From Pseudomonadota bacterium (lineage in GTDB: Bacteria > Pseudomonadota > Alphaproteobacteria > JAAXGF01), in assembly GCA_022563655.1 (NCBI GenBank), contig JADFMW010000164.1, forward strand, positions 1-5,956: a stretch of 5,956 nucleotides of DNA. The letters run 5' to 3'. How positions within the stretch are numbered: the stretch's first letter is position 1; each line of letters begins with the position of its first letter. The translations under genes were made by a program, and so were the position numbers. Positions 1 to 5,956 of the stretch are shown here, one piece after another. Under the pieces are notes generated by a model that was not told the DNA's origin, ran no database searches, and worked only from the letters and a program-made list of their open reading frames with translations.

Positions 1-1
1 G

Positions 2-112
2 TCGCAGATCGAAACCCGCCGACGGACGGGTTCGACGGCACTTTTGCGTCGGATCTCCGGCGCACTGCGAGTCACGGTCGACGACATTCTGGAAAACGAT
101 CTAGCGGACTGA
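2..112 (+). CDS. XRE-family helix-turn-helix regulator, C-terminal end (5' truncated by window)
   Basis: This open frame enters from the left edge and ends at TGA 110-112, giving 36 residues. The pattern SQIE-T-x-RRTGS followed by LLRRISGALRVTVDDIL is what the second half of an XRE/Cro-C1 HTH domain looks like: the recognition-helix end (SQIE), a turn rich in R/G/S, then a helix with the AL-x-V-T-x-DDI ending. Such single-domain regulators are often antitoxins that follow a RelE-type toxin gene, but the upstream gene lies outside the window, so that role is only inferred. It runs in the same direction as dnaK, which starts 212 bp later from its own promoter candidate. No terminator with a T-run is visible after the stop. 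The family call is fairly secure; partner and target are unknown. Confidence 0.7.
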   Translation, partial: SQIETRRRTGSTALLRRISGALRVTVDDILENDLAD

Positions 113-184
113 AATTCGCGCAAGCTCGGTCCTTGGCTTGCCGCGCCACCGACTGGTCCACGGGCTTCGGCCGAACTCCGCCGG

Positions 185-213
185 CTTGCGCCGTTGCCGG
201 CGCCTTCCCATAT
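185..213 (+). promoter_or_regulatory. Candidate sigma-32 (RpoH) heat-shock promoter of dnaK
   Basis: CTTGCGC at 185-191 and TCCCATAT at 206-213 are separated by 14 bp. This fits the RpoH consensus (CTTGAAA, 12-16 bp, CCCCATnT) well in the CTTG core and the CCATAT part. Transcription would start near 220 and give a leader of about 105 nt. The -35 element lies in and beside a perfect 7-bp inverted repeat (CGCCGGC 179-185 and GCCGGCG 196-202, 10-nt loop). No CIRCE element (TTAGCACTC-N9-GAGTGCTAA) is visible, which favours positive RpoH control over HrcA repression. The call rests on consensus match and position only. Confidence 0.6.
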
Positions 214-324
214 AGCCGGCAGTCGCCCATGGTCTTTTCGCCATGCCTTCTTGAGTGACAATGGGGGCTGACGGTCGGCGCCCGAGAGGGGCCGGGATCA
301 GCCCGCCGCAACGAAGAGGTAGAG

Positions 325-2267
<1,943 letters not shown>

Positions 2268-2274
<7 letters not shown>

Positions 2275-2297
2275 CGGGGATAGGCCTGACGGCGGTA
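2268..2297 (+). repeat. 15-bp tandem direct repeat spanning the dnaK stop codon
   Basis: GGCCTGACGGGGATA (2268-2282) is followed directly by GGCCTGACGGCGGTA (2283-2297), with two mismatches in 15. The first unit contains the dnaK TGA stop and the second repeats it. It looks like a local duplication in the dnaK-dnaJ spacer. No function is evident. Confidence 0.75.
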
Positions 2298-2323
2298 GAC
2301 GTCTCGAGAGAGGATGTAGCCGA

Positions 2324-2347
2324 GCCGTCCCGCGCCAGCGGGGCGGC
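2324..2347 (+). promoter_or_regulatory. GC-rich hairpin in the dnaK-dnaJ spacer
   Basis: GCCGTCCCGC (2324-2333) pairs with GCGGGGCGGC (2338-2347) around a 4-nt loop, making a 10-bp stem with one T-G wobble. TCTTT follows at 2351-2355, too short a T-run for a confident intrinsic terminator. The hairpin ends 16 nt before the dnaJ start codon. It could act as a partial attenuator or an RNA-processing barrier that keeps DnaK above DnaJ. The structure is read from the sequence; the role is inferred. Confidence 0.5.
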
Positions 2348-2363
2348 CGGTCTTTGACAAGGC

Positions 2364-3491
2364 ATGGCCCAACGCGACTACTACGAGGTCTTGGGCGTCG
2401 GCCGCGACGCCAGCGCGGACGAGATCAAGAAGGCGTACCGCACGCTGGCGAAGAAGTGTCACCCCGACCGTAATCCGGGCCAAAAACGGGCGGAGCAGCA
2501 GTTCAAGGAGGTCTCGGCGGCTTACGAGGTCCTCAAGGACAAGGAAAAACGGGCGGCCTACAACCGCTTCGGCCACGCCGCCTTCGAACAGGGCGGCACC
2601 CGCCCCGGCGGCTTCGACTTCAGCTTCAGCACGAGCTTCGCCGACGTCTTCGACGACCTGTTCGGCGAGTTCATGGGCGGCCGCCGCGGCGGGCGCACAA
2701 CCGCCTCGCGCGGGGCCGACCTGCGCTACAACATGGAGATCACGCTCGAGCAGGCGTACCACGGCAACCGCGCGAAGGTGCGCGTGCCGACCGAGGTGGT
2801 GTGCGACGATTGCGGCGGCAGCGGCGCCGGCGGCGGCTCGCGCGCCAGCACGTGCACCATCTGCGGCGGCGCCGGCAAGGTGCGCGCCCAACAAGGGTTC
2901 TTCACCGTCCAGCGCACCTGCCCCGCCTGCCAGGGCGCCGGGCGCGTCATCACCGACCCGTGCAAGAGCTGCCGGGGCAGCGGCCGCGTGCACCGCGAGA
3001 AGTCGCTGGCGGTCAGTATCCCGGCCGGCGTCGAGGAAGGCATGCGCATTCGCCTCGCCGGCGAGGGCACGGCGGGCCTGCGCGGCGCCCCGCCGGGCGA
3101 TCTCTACATCTTCCTGTCGATCAAGCCGCACCGCATATTCCAGCGCGACGGCGCCAACATTCACTGCCGGGTGCCGATTCCAATGACCACGGCCACCCTC
3201 GGCGGCGCCATCGAGGTGCCGACGATCGACGGCGCGCGGGCGCGCGTCAACATCCCGGCCGGCGTCCAATCGGGCCGCAAGTTCCGCCTCAAGAACAAGG
3301 GCATGGCGGCGATGCGCGGCCGCGGGCGCGGCGACATGTACATCGAGGCGATCGTCGAGACCCCGGTCAACCTGAGCAAGAAGCAAAAGGAGCTGTTGCG
3401 CGAGTTCGAGCGCACGGGCGGCGAGACCAGCCCGCAATCGGCGGGCTTCATCGCCAAGGTCAAGGAGCTGTGGGAGGACCTAAGGGAGTAG
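2364..3491 (+). CDS. dnaJ: Hsp40 co-chaperone DnaJ (full-length copy)
   Basis: Type I J-protein that delivers substrates to DnaK and stimulates its ATPase. The 375 residues are the usual length. J-domain (about 4-70): DYYEVLGV, H33-P34-D35 (HPD) and the KRAAYNRFG helix end. A Gly/Phe-rich stretch follows (about 76-112). Four zinc repeats are complete: C147-x2-C150, C164-x2-C167, C186-x2-C189 and C200-x2-C203. The C-terminal substrate-binding domain ends in SPQSAGFIAKVKELWEDLRE. ATG 2364 is the canonical start (MAQRDYYEVLGV), but the ribosome-binding site is poor: only AAGG at 2359-2362, one base from the ATG. The last codons (CTA AGG GAG TAG) use codons unlike the rest of the gene and differ from the second dnaJ tail at 4484-4681, so the 3' edge may have been rewritten by the adjacent insert. 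The gene looks functional. Confidence 0.98.
   Translation: MAQRDYYEVLGVGRDASADEIKKAYRTLAKKCHPDRNPGQKRAEQQFKEVSAAYEVLKDKEKRAAYNRFGHAAFEQGGTRPGGFDFSFSTSFADVFDDLFGEFMGGRRGGRTTASRGADLRYNMEITLEQAYHGNRAKVRVPTEVVCDDCGGSGAGGGSRASTCTICGGAGKVRAQQGFFTVQRTCPACQGAGRVITDPCKSCRGSGRVHREKSLAVSIPAGVEEGMRIRLAGEGTAGLRGAPPGDLYIFLSIKPHRIFQRDGANIHCRVPIPMTTATLGGAIEVPTIDGARARVNIPAGVQSGRKFRLKNKGMAAMRGRGRGDMYIEAIVETPVNLSKKQKELLREFERTGGETSPQSAGFIAKVKELWEDLRE
3297..3491 (+). repeat. dnaJ 3' end, copy A of a long direct repeat
   Basis: This last 195 bp of intact dnaJ aligns with 4484-4681. By hand count about 166 of 195 aligned bases match, plus one 3-bp insertion in the second copy. At least seven codon differences are pure third-position synonymous changes. 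The two copies lie in direct orientation and bracket the protease insert. Confidence 0.9.
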
Positions 3492-3496
3492 GTTCT

Positions 3497-3553
3497 ATGC
3501 TCATTTACGCTGGTCGGCTTCGCGGTGGTGCGTTACGTCCCCTGACCGGGTGA
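3497..3553 (+). CDS. Possible 18-residue small ORF just after dnaJ
   Basis: ATG 3497 opens a short frame (MLIYAGRLRGGALRPLTG) ending at TGA 3551-3553. Its only support is an unusually good ribosome-binding sequence, AAGGGAG at 3482-3488, formed by the last dnaJ codons and placed 8 nt before the ATG. It could be a leader peptide, the stub of a gene cut off by insertion, or chance. I recognise no family. Confidence 0.2.
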   Translation: MLIYAGRLRGGALRPLTG

Positions 3554-3716
3554 GATTGGACCTTTGGCTGCACACCCGTCTTCTTCCGCCTAGTGCCAGG
3601 ACGAGAGCGTTCGAGGTAGGCGTTCGCGCGATCTTTGCTCGTTGTTGAATCGCCCAGGTAGATCACGATAGGCTGTTGTTCTCGTAGCTATACAATCTGC
3701 AAAATCACTGTTATGC

Positions 3717-3721
3717 GGGAG
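3717..3721 (+). promoter_or_regulatory. Ribosome-binding site favouring a TTG start for the protease
   Basis: GGGAG at 3717-3721 ends 6 nt before TTG 3728. The nearest ATG (3755) has only a weak AGAGAA about 10 nt before it. This decides the start in favour of TTG, with moderate certainty. Confidence 0.5.
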
Positions 3722-3727
3722 CGGTAA

Positions 3728-4453
3728 TTGCGTGTTCGTAGAGAACCATCCGACATGACGTCACCAGAACCGCTAACAACTCACTCTCCGCGTCCGTGGC
3801 CGGAGCTGATCCCCATAATCGAACCGCTCGTGTACCAGGTTCGCGCTGGTACCGTGATGGGAACGGCGTTCCTCATTTCGGTTACAGGCCCTGGCGACGG
3901 TGGCCGTCATTCGATGTTGGTAACGGCTTGGCACGTTGTCAGAGACATAGTGCAAACCGAAGAGTCCCTTGATCTAGTTCGCCGCGATGGAACTCTACTA
4001 AGCACTCTTACTAACGGGGCGGCAGCCATCTACCCAGTGGGTCCGCCTGAGTGCGACACTGCACTGATACTTGTGCCTACTCGTGAACCTCTTGTCAGTC
4101 CGGATACGCTTCTCCCGCTTCCGCTTGAGACCATGCTGCCTCGTGGCGCTGAGCTCGGTTGGTTGGGCTTTCCCGGCTTGGTCTATCCCAACTTGTGCTT
4201 CTTCCAGGGCGTCGTATCTGGGTACCGAGAGAAACCTCCGATCTACCTAGTCGACGGCGTCGCAATCAACGGCGTTAGTGGAGGTCCCGCATTTGATCGG
4301 ACGGGCCTTCTGGTCGGATTCGTTTCAGCATACGTACCAAACCAGGTGGATCACGGCACTACCCTCCCGGGTCTCATGATCGTCACGCCTATGAATCTTG
4401 TGCGACTGTGGATGCAGGACCTTTTCGGCGCAGAGGTAAGAAGCCGTGCGTAG
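3728..4453 (+). CDS. Trypsin-like serine protease, cytoplasmic
   Basis: A single-domain S1/trypsin-fold peptidase of 241 residues. Motifs appear in chymotrypsin order: GTAFLI (45-50, usual GTGFLV), catalytic H69 in VTAWHV, catalytic D110 in ECDTALILV, and catalytic S184 in NGVSGGPAF, which also supplies the oxyanion glycine. The full triad suggests an active enzyme. There is no signal peptide, membrane segment or PDZ domain, so it is not a standard periplasmic DegP/HtrA protease. Start: TTG 3728 has GGGAG at 3717-3721 with 6-nt spacing. ATG 3755 (MTSPEPL) is a possible alternative giving 232 residues, but its upstream sequence is weaker. GC and codon use are lower and more mixed than in dnaJ, a sign of transfer. 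The stop lies directly against the dnaJ remnant that begins near 4455. Substrate unknown; similar stand-alone trypsin domains occur in accessory and defence loci, but a defence role here is inference. Confidence 0.85.
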   Translation: MRVRREPSDMTSPEPLTTHSPRPWPELIPIIEPLVYQVRAGTVMGTAFLISVTGPGDGGRHSMLVTAWHVVRDIVQTEESLDLVRRDGTLLSTLTNGAAAIYPVGPPECDTALILVPTREPLVSPDTLLPLPLETMLPRGAELGWLGFPGLVYPNLCFFQGVVSGYREKPPIYLVDGVAINGVSGGPAFDRTGLLVGFVSAYVPNQVDHGTTLPGLMIVTPMNLVRLWMQDLFGAEVRSRA

Positions 4454-4454
4454 C

Positions 4455-4681
4455 AGTCCAATCGCCCACTGTGCAGCGCGGCAAAGGGCATGGCGCCGAC
4501 GCGCGGCGCGGGGCGCGCCGACATGTACATCCAGGCGATCACCGAGACGCCCGTGAACCTGAGCAAACGGCAGAAGGAGCTGTTGCGCGAGCTCGAGGGG
4601 GCGGGAAACAAGGAGACCAGCCCGCAATCGGCGGGCTTCTTCGCCAAGGTCAAGGACCTGTGGGAGGACCTGCGCGATTAG
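4455..4681 (+). pseudogene. dnaJ: dnaJ 3'-end remnant (copy B)
   Basis: From 4484 the sequence encodes KGMAPTRGAGRADMYIQAITETPVN and continues through SPQSAGFFAKVKDLWEDLRD to TAG 4679-4681. It is clearly the last 65 residues of a DnaJ and aligns with residues 312-375 of the intact copy. The match probably reaches back to 4455: GTCCAATCG (4456-4464) is shared with 3264-3272, and CGCGGCAAAGGGCATG resembles the common DnaJ RGKGM codons. The region between has lost about 6 bp and gained 1, which breaks the frame. J-domain, G/F region and zinc fingers are absent, so the fragment cannot act as DnaJ. An internal ATG at 4490 could start a 63-residue peptide but has no good ribosome-binding site. Many synonymous differences from the intact copy point to a separately evolved allele. 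It is followed by the normal spacer and dapB start. Confidence 0.92.
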
Positions 4682-4717
4682 GGCGGCCCGACCGCGGGCG
4701 TTAGACGAAAGGCGGTT

Positions 4718-4837
4718 ATGACCGAGATGAAGATCGGCGTCGTCGGCTGCGCCGGGCGCATGGGGCGGATGCTCGTGCGCGAGGCGCACGAGACGCCTGG
4801 CTGCGTCCTCGCCGTTAACGCACAGGGCGCACCTTGA
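4718..4837 (+). pseudogene. dapB: dapB 5'-end remnant
   Basis: ATG 4718 with GAAAGG (4707-4712, 5-nt spacing) starts MTEMKIGVVGCAGRMGRMLV, the NAD(P)H-binding N-terminus of dihydrodipicolinate reductase. Similarity to intact dapB (5595) lasts 32 codons, with about 87 of 96 bases equal and only one mismatch across the 69 bp 4727-4795. It stops at about 4813, then the frame runs through antitoxin sequence to TGA 4835-4837, giving 39 residues with a foreign end. The catalytic and tetramer parts are missing, so it has no enzyme function. The initiation signals are intact, so a short peptide could still be made from dnaJ-side transcription. Confidence 0.9.
4772..4792. repeat. Perfect 9-bp hairpin in the dapB remnant
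   Basis: CTCGTGCGC (4772-4780) and GCGCACGAG (4784-4792) pair perfectly around GAG. In intact dapB the same place has CTGGTGCGC, which leaves one mismatch. It lies just past the antitoxin stop on the minus strand and might slow or end that transcript, but no T-run follows on either strand. Confidence 0.35.
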
Positions 4838-5132
4838 AATGGATGCCTTCGTTCTCCTGTAGGCGGGCGATGATGTCAAACAGGTTGCGGGCCGCCGGGT
4901 TGCCCTTGGGACCGAGCATGCGCATGAGGCTAGTGCCCTTCTTGTTGGTGAGGCGGCCAAGTTCCTGGAAGCCAATCGTGGCGTTGATATAGTCGCGTAG
5001 TAGAATTTTTCCGGTGCCGACGTCGCCGGCAAGGAAGCACTCTACGGCTTCCGTGAGCAGTCCTTCCCGGAATTCGGTGTCCTGTCGTGCCCGCGCCATG
5101 ACGGTCTCCCTGAAATCGCGTGTCAGAGCCAT
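4815..5132 (-). CDS. HTH antitoxin of a type II toxin-antitoxin pair
   Basis: A small DNA-binding antitoxin of 105 residues from ATG 5132. The N-terminal half is helical and charged (TRDFRETVMARARQDTEFRE, then LLTEAVECFLAGDVGTGKILLRDYINATIGF). The C-terminal half holds a HTH of the HigA-like / prophage DNA-binding kind found beside addiction-module killer proteins: FQELGRLTNKKGTSLMRMLG then PKGNPAARNLFDIIARLQ, with the hallmark SLMRMLGPxGNP. Its job would be to bind and neutralise the toxin and repress their shared promoter. Start: a GTG at 5138 overlaps the toxin stop by 4 bp, but GGGAG (5145-5141) is only 2 nt from it and 8 nt from ATG 5132, so I chose the ATG. The stop at 4817-4815 sits directly against the dapB remnant. 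The C-terminus (HFKVRPVR) looks natural, so the gene seems complete. Confidence 0.85.
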   Translation of the reverse strand: MALTRDFRETVMARARQDTEFREGLLTEAVECFLAGDVGTGKILLRDYINATIGFQELGRLTNKKGTSLMRMLGPKGNPAARNLFDIIARLQENEGIHFKVRPVR

Positions 5133-5134
5133 GG

Positions 5135-5464
5135 TCACATCTCCCGGCGCTTACGCGCCCTAAAATCGGCCCAGTAACCCTGGGCAGTTTCAATATCCTT
5201 CTGCTGGCGTTTCCTGGTGCCGCCGCCGAGAAGGATCACGAGGTGACGGCCGTACCTGCCGAAATACACCCTGTAGCCAGGGCCGAAGTCGATCCGACAT
5301 TCATTAACGCCCGCACCCACGCCCTTTGCATTCGAGAAGTTGCCGGCTTCCATCCGGGCGATCGCAGTTCGTCCCTTCAAGGCGGCTTGGCTATTGAGGG
5401 TGGCGAACCATCTGGCAAACGGGCTGACGCCATCGTCGGTCCGGTACTCCCGGGTCCTGATCAT
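5135..5464 (-). CDS. RelE/ParE-superfamily toxin (addiction module killer protein)
   Basis: A 109-residue basic toxin of the small addiction-module killer family in the RelE/ParE fold. Family hallmarks are in order: EYRTDDGVSPFARWFATL (6-23), GNFSNAKGVGAGVNECRIDF (41-60), GPGYRVYFG (61-69) and LLGGGTRKRQQKDIETA (78-94). RelE-type members cleave mRNA on the ribosome and ParE types poison gyrase; which applies here cannot be read from sequence. It is first in a minus-strand operon, and the antitoxin begins 2 bp after its stop (TGA at 5137-5135). Toxin-first order is usual for this family. The start ATG 5464 fits the family N-terminus (M-I-x-x-x-E-Y), yet has no ribosome-binding site and lies only 3 bp past a -10-like box, so the message may be leaderless. 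The gene appears intact and lies opposite to the core genes. Confidence 0.88.
   Translation of the reverse strand: MIRTREYRTDDGVSPFARWFATLNSQAALKGRTAIARMEAGNFSNAKGVGAGVNECRIDFGPGYRVYFGRYGRHLVILLGGGTRKRQQKDIETAQGYWADFRARKRREM
5141..5145 (-). promoter_or_regulatory. Ribosome-binding site of the antitoxin, inside the toxin gene end
   Basis: On the minus strand GGGAG reads 5145 to 5141 and lies within the last codons of the toxin gene. It is 8 nt from ATG 5132 and 2 nt from GTG 5138. This favours the ATG start and implies translational coupling of antitoxin to toxin. Confidence 0.6.
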
Positions 5465-5467
5465 CGT

Positions 5468-5495
5468 ATGATAACATATACGTTAGCTTAGTCAA
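5468..5495 (-). promoter_or_regulatory. Promoter of the toxin-antitoxin operon
   Basis: On the minus strand TTGACT (5495-5490) and TATCAT (5473-5468) are 16 bp apart, close to the sigma-70 consensus. The stretch is AT-rich in a GC-rich setting. The -10 box ends 3 bp before the toxin ATG, so transcription would start at or inside the first codon. Confidence 0.6.
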
Positions 5496-5501
5496 TATCA
5501 T
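5468..5501. promoter_or_regulatory. Inverted repeats over the toxin-antitoxin promoter, likely operator
   Basis: ATGATA (5468-5473) and TATCAT (5496-5501) form a perfect 6-bp inverted repeat 22 bp apart; one arm is the -10 box itself, and the other overlaps the upstream edge of the -35 box. Between them AACATATACGTT (5473-5484) is a near-perfect palindrome. Autoregulation by the HTH antitoxin at such repeats is typical of these modules; binding here is inferred. Confidence 0.45.
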
Positions 5502-5558
5502 GGGTGGGAATTCACGGCTGGCCGGAAGCATGGTATCAAGGGCGCTCCATAACTTTTG

Positions 5559-5584
5559 TTCGCTCAGGATATCCTTGGAGCGAA
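5559..5584 (+). promoter_or_regulatory. Hairpin overlapping the dapB ribosome-binding site
   Basis: TTCGCTC (5559-5565) pairs with GAGCGAA (5578-5584) around a 12-nt loop that contains the palindrome AGGATATCCT (5566-5575). The right arm overlaps GGAG and the start of GAAGG (5582-5586), the likely dapB ribosome-binding site. It may lower or regulate dapB translation. I see no clear promoter for dapB in 5465-5594, and nothing else recognisable there. Confidence 0.4.
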
Positions 5585-5594
5585 GGCGCGCGTC

Positions 5595-5690
5595 ATGGCG
5601 GACATGAAGATCGGCGTCGTCGGCTGCGCCGGGCGCATGGGGCGGATGCTGGTGCGCGAGGCGCACGAGACGGCGGGCTGCGAGGTCGCC
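5595..5690 (+). repeat. dapB 5' end, copy of the long direct repeat
   Basis: The first 32 codons of intact dapB match the remnant at 4718-4813 in direct orientation, with about 87 of 96 bases equal by hand count. The bases just upstream are only loosely alike (CGAAGG here, CGAAAGG there). The two copies bracket the toxin-antitoxin insert. Confidence 0.9.
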
Positions 5691-5956
5691 GGCGGCATCG
5701 AGGCGCCCGGCGCCGTGGCGCTCGGCGAGGACATCGGCGCGCTCGCCGGCCTGGCCCCCCTCGGCCTGACCGCGGGCTCGGATGCGCGCGCCCTGTTCGC
5801 GGCCGTCGACGCGGTGCTCGAGTTCACCACCCCGGAGGCCACGGCGGCCCATGCCGCCTTGGCGGCCGAGACCGGCTGTGTCCACGTCGTCGGCACCACC
5901 GGGCTGACCACCGAGCACGAAGCGGCGCTCGGCGACGCCGCCCGGCGCACCGCCGT
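5595..5956 (+). CDS. dapB: 4-hydroxy-tetrahydrodipicolinate reductase DapB, N-terminal part (runs off window)
   Basis: Cytoplasmic NAD(P)H-dependent reductase of the diaminopimelate/lysine pathway. It makes tetrahydrodipicolinate from 4-hydroxy-tetrahydrodipicolinate, for cell wall and lysine. The visible 120 residues carry the Rossmann glycine loop GVVGCAGRMGR (7-17), the strand-loop VLEFTTPEAT (74-83; the family usually has DFT, here EFT) and GTTG (100-103). The catalytic His-His-Lys region lies beyond the window. ATG 5595 is supported by GAAGG at 5582-5586 with 8-nt spacing and by alignment with the remnant start. Normally dapB would follow dnaJ closely. Here an operon on the opposite strand and a truncated dapB head lie between, so expression must come from the 130 bp before it or by read-through. 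dapB is essential in most bacteria, so this copy is presumably active. Confidence 0.95.
   Translation, partial: MADMKIGVVGCAGRMGRMLVREAHETAGCEVAGGIEAPGAVALGEDIGALAGLAPLGLTAGSDARALFAAVDAVLEFTTPEATAAHAALAAETGCVHVVGTTGLTTEHEAALGDAARRTA

Larger units (their letters stand above)
3492..3727. other. Left part of insert 1, noncoding leader of the protease gene
   Basis: These 236 bp have lower GC than dnaJ and no match to the normal dnaJ-dapB spacer seen at 4682-4717. I see no convincing dnaJ terminator. TATACAAT at 3689-3696 could be a -10 element for the protease gene, but no good -35 stands 16-18 bp before it. An 18-codon reading frame at 3497-3553 is listed separately. No tRNA, integrase fragment or terminal inverted repeat is visible. 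Confidence 0.5.
4455..4813 (+). other. Stranded ancestral dnaJ-dapB junction between two inserts
   Basis: This block preserves in order a dnaJ tail, a 36-bp spacer (4682-4717) with a ribosome-binding site, and the first 32 codons of dapB. That is what the uninterrupted operon junction should look like. On its left the protease stop ends at 4453. On its right the antitoxin stop begins at 4815. Both cargo genes therefore point their 3' ends at this block and end within about 2 bp of it. Confidence 0.75.

Noticed and set aside
3530..3560. CCCCTGACCGGG as a dnaJ terminator
   Set aside because: The stem is short and imperfect and has no T-run.
3469..4671. CTGTGGGAGGACCT, shared by both dnaJ tails, as an attachment-site core
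   Set aside because: It is simply part of a 195-bp region of gene homology that continues upstream of it, and there is no integrase. It is more useful as a possible crossover point.
4490..4681. 63-residue frame as an independent small gene
   Set aside because: It is the in-frame tail of DnaJ with no ribosome-binding site of its own; annotated as part of the remnant.
3297..5690. Duplicate dnaJ and dapB ends as an assembly or chimera artefact
   Set aside because: The copies differ at about 15% and 9% of bases, with synonymous changes and an in-frame codon gain. Artefactual duplicates would be nearly identical.
5391..5918. Minus-strand open frames opposite dapB
   Set aside because: They lie opposite clear DapB coding sequence, and the toxin gene accounts for the minus-strand coding signal below 5464.

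Overview
The window carries the heat-shock and lysine-biosynthesis block dnaK-dnaJ-dapB of a GC-rich proteobacterium. DnaK and DnaJ read like alphaproteobacterial proteins (N-terminus MSKVIGIDLGTTNSCVAVME; dnaK, dnaJ and dapB in one direction, as in many Rhodospirillales). I cannot name the genus. The core genes have strong GC-rich codon use. The sequence between dnaJ and dapB, apart from the gene remnants, has visibly lower GC and a more mixed codon use.

Layout. At 2-112 is the C-terminal end of an XRE-type helix-turn-helix regulator. The following 212 bp hold a good sigma-32 (RpoH) promoter candidate and lead into dnaK (325-2274). An 89-bp gap with a tandem repeat and a stable hairpin separates it from dnaJ (2364-3491). 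In a plain dnaK-dnaJ-dapB operon dapB would follow within about 40 bp. Here the junction is opened out over about 2.1 kb. A 963-bp insert encodes a cytoplasmic trypsin-like serine protease (3728-4453). Next comes a remnant holding a second, divergent dnaJ 3' end, the normal dnaJ-dapB spacer and a truncated dapB 5' end (about 4455-4813). A 780-bp insert follows, with a minus-strand RelE/ParE-like toxin and HTH antitoxin pair (5464-4815). An intact dapB then starts at 5595 and runs off the window.

The main observation is this architecture. A short ancestral dnaJ-dapB junction sits between two cargo units. Each cargo gene stops within about 2 bp of the remnant, the protease from the left and the antitoxin from the right. 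Each insert carries its promoter side next to the intact core gene. The dnaJ tails match at about 85% by hand count, with many synonymous differences, and the dapB heads at about 91%. This suggests recombination between diverged alleles, or insertion with long target duplication, more than a recent tandem copy or an assembly error. No integrase, transposase or tRNA is visible.

Functionally, dnaK and dnaJ remain intact and probably heat-inducible. Intact dapB is now cut off from them by an opposing operon and must rely on sequence in the 130 bp before it. The protease and the toxin-antitoxin pair are accessory cargo; any role in defence or stress is inference.
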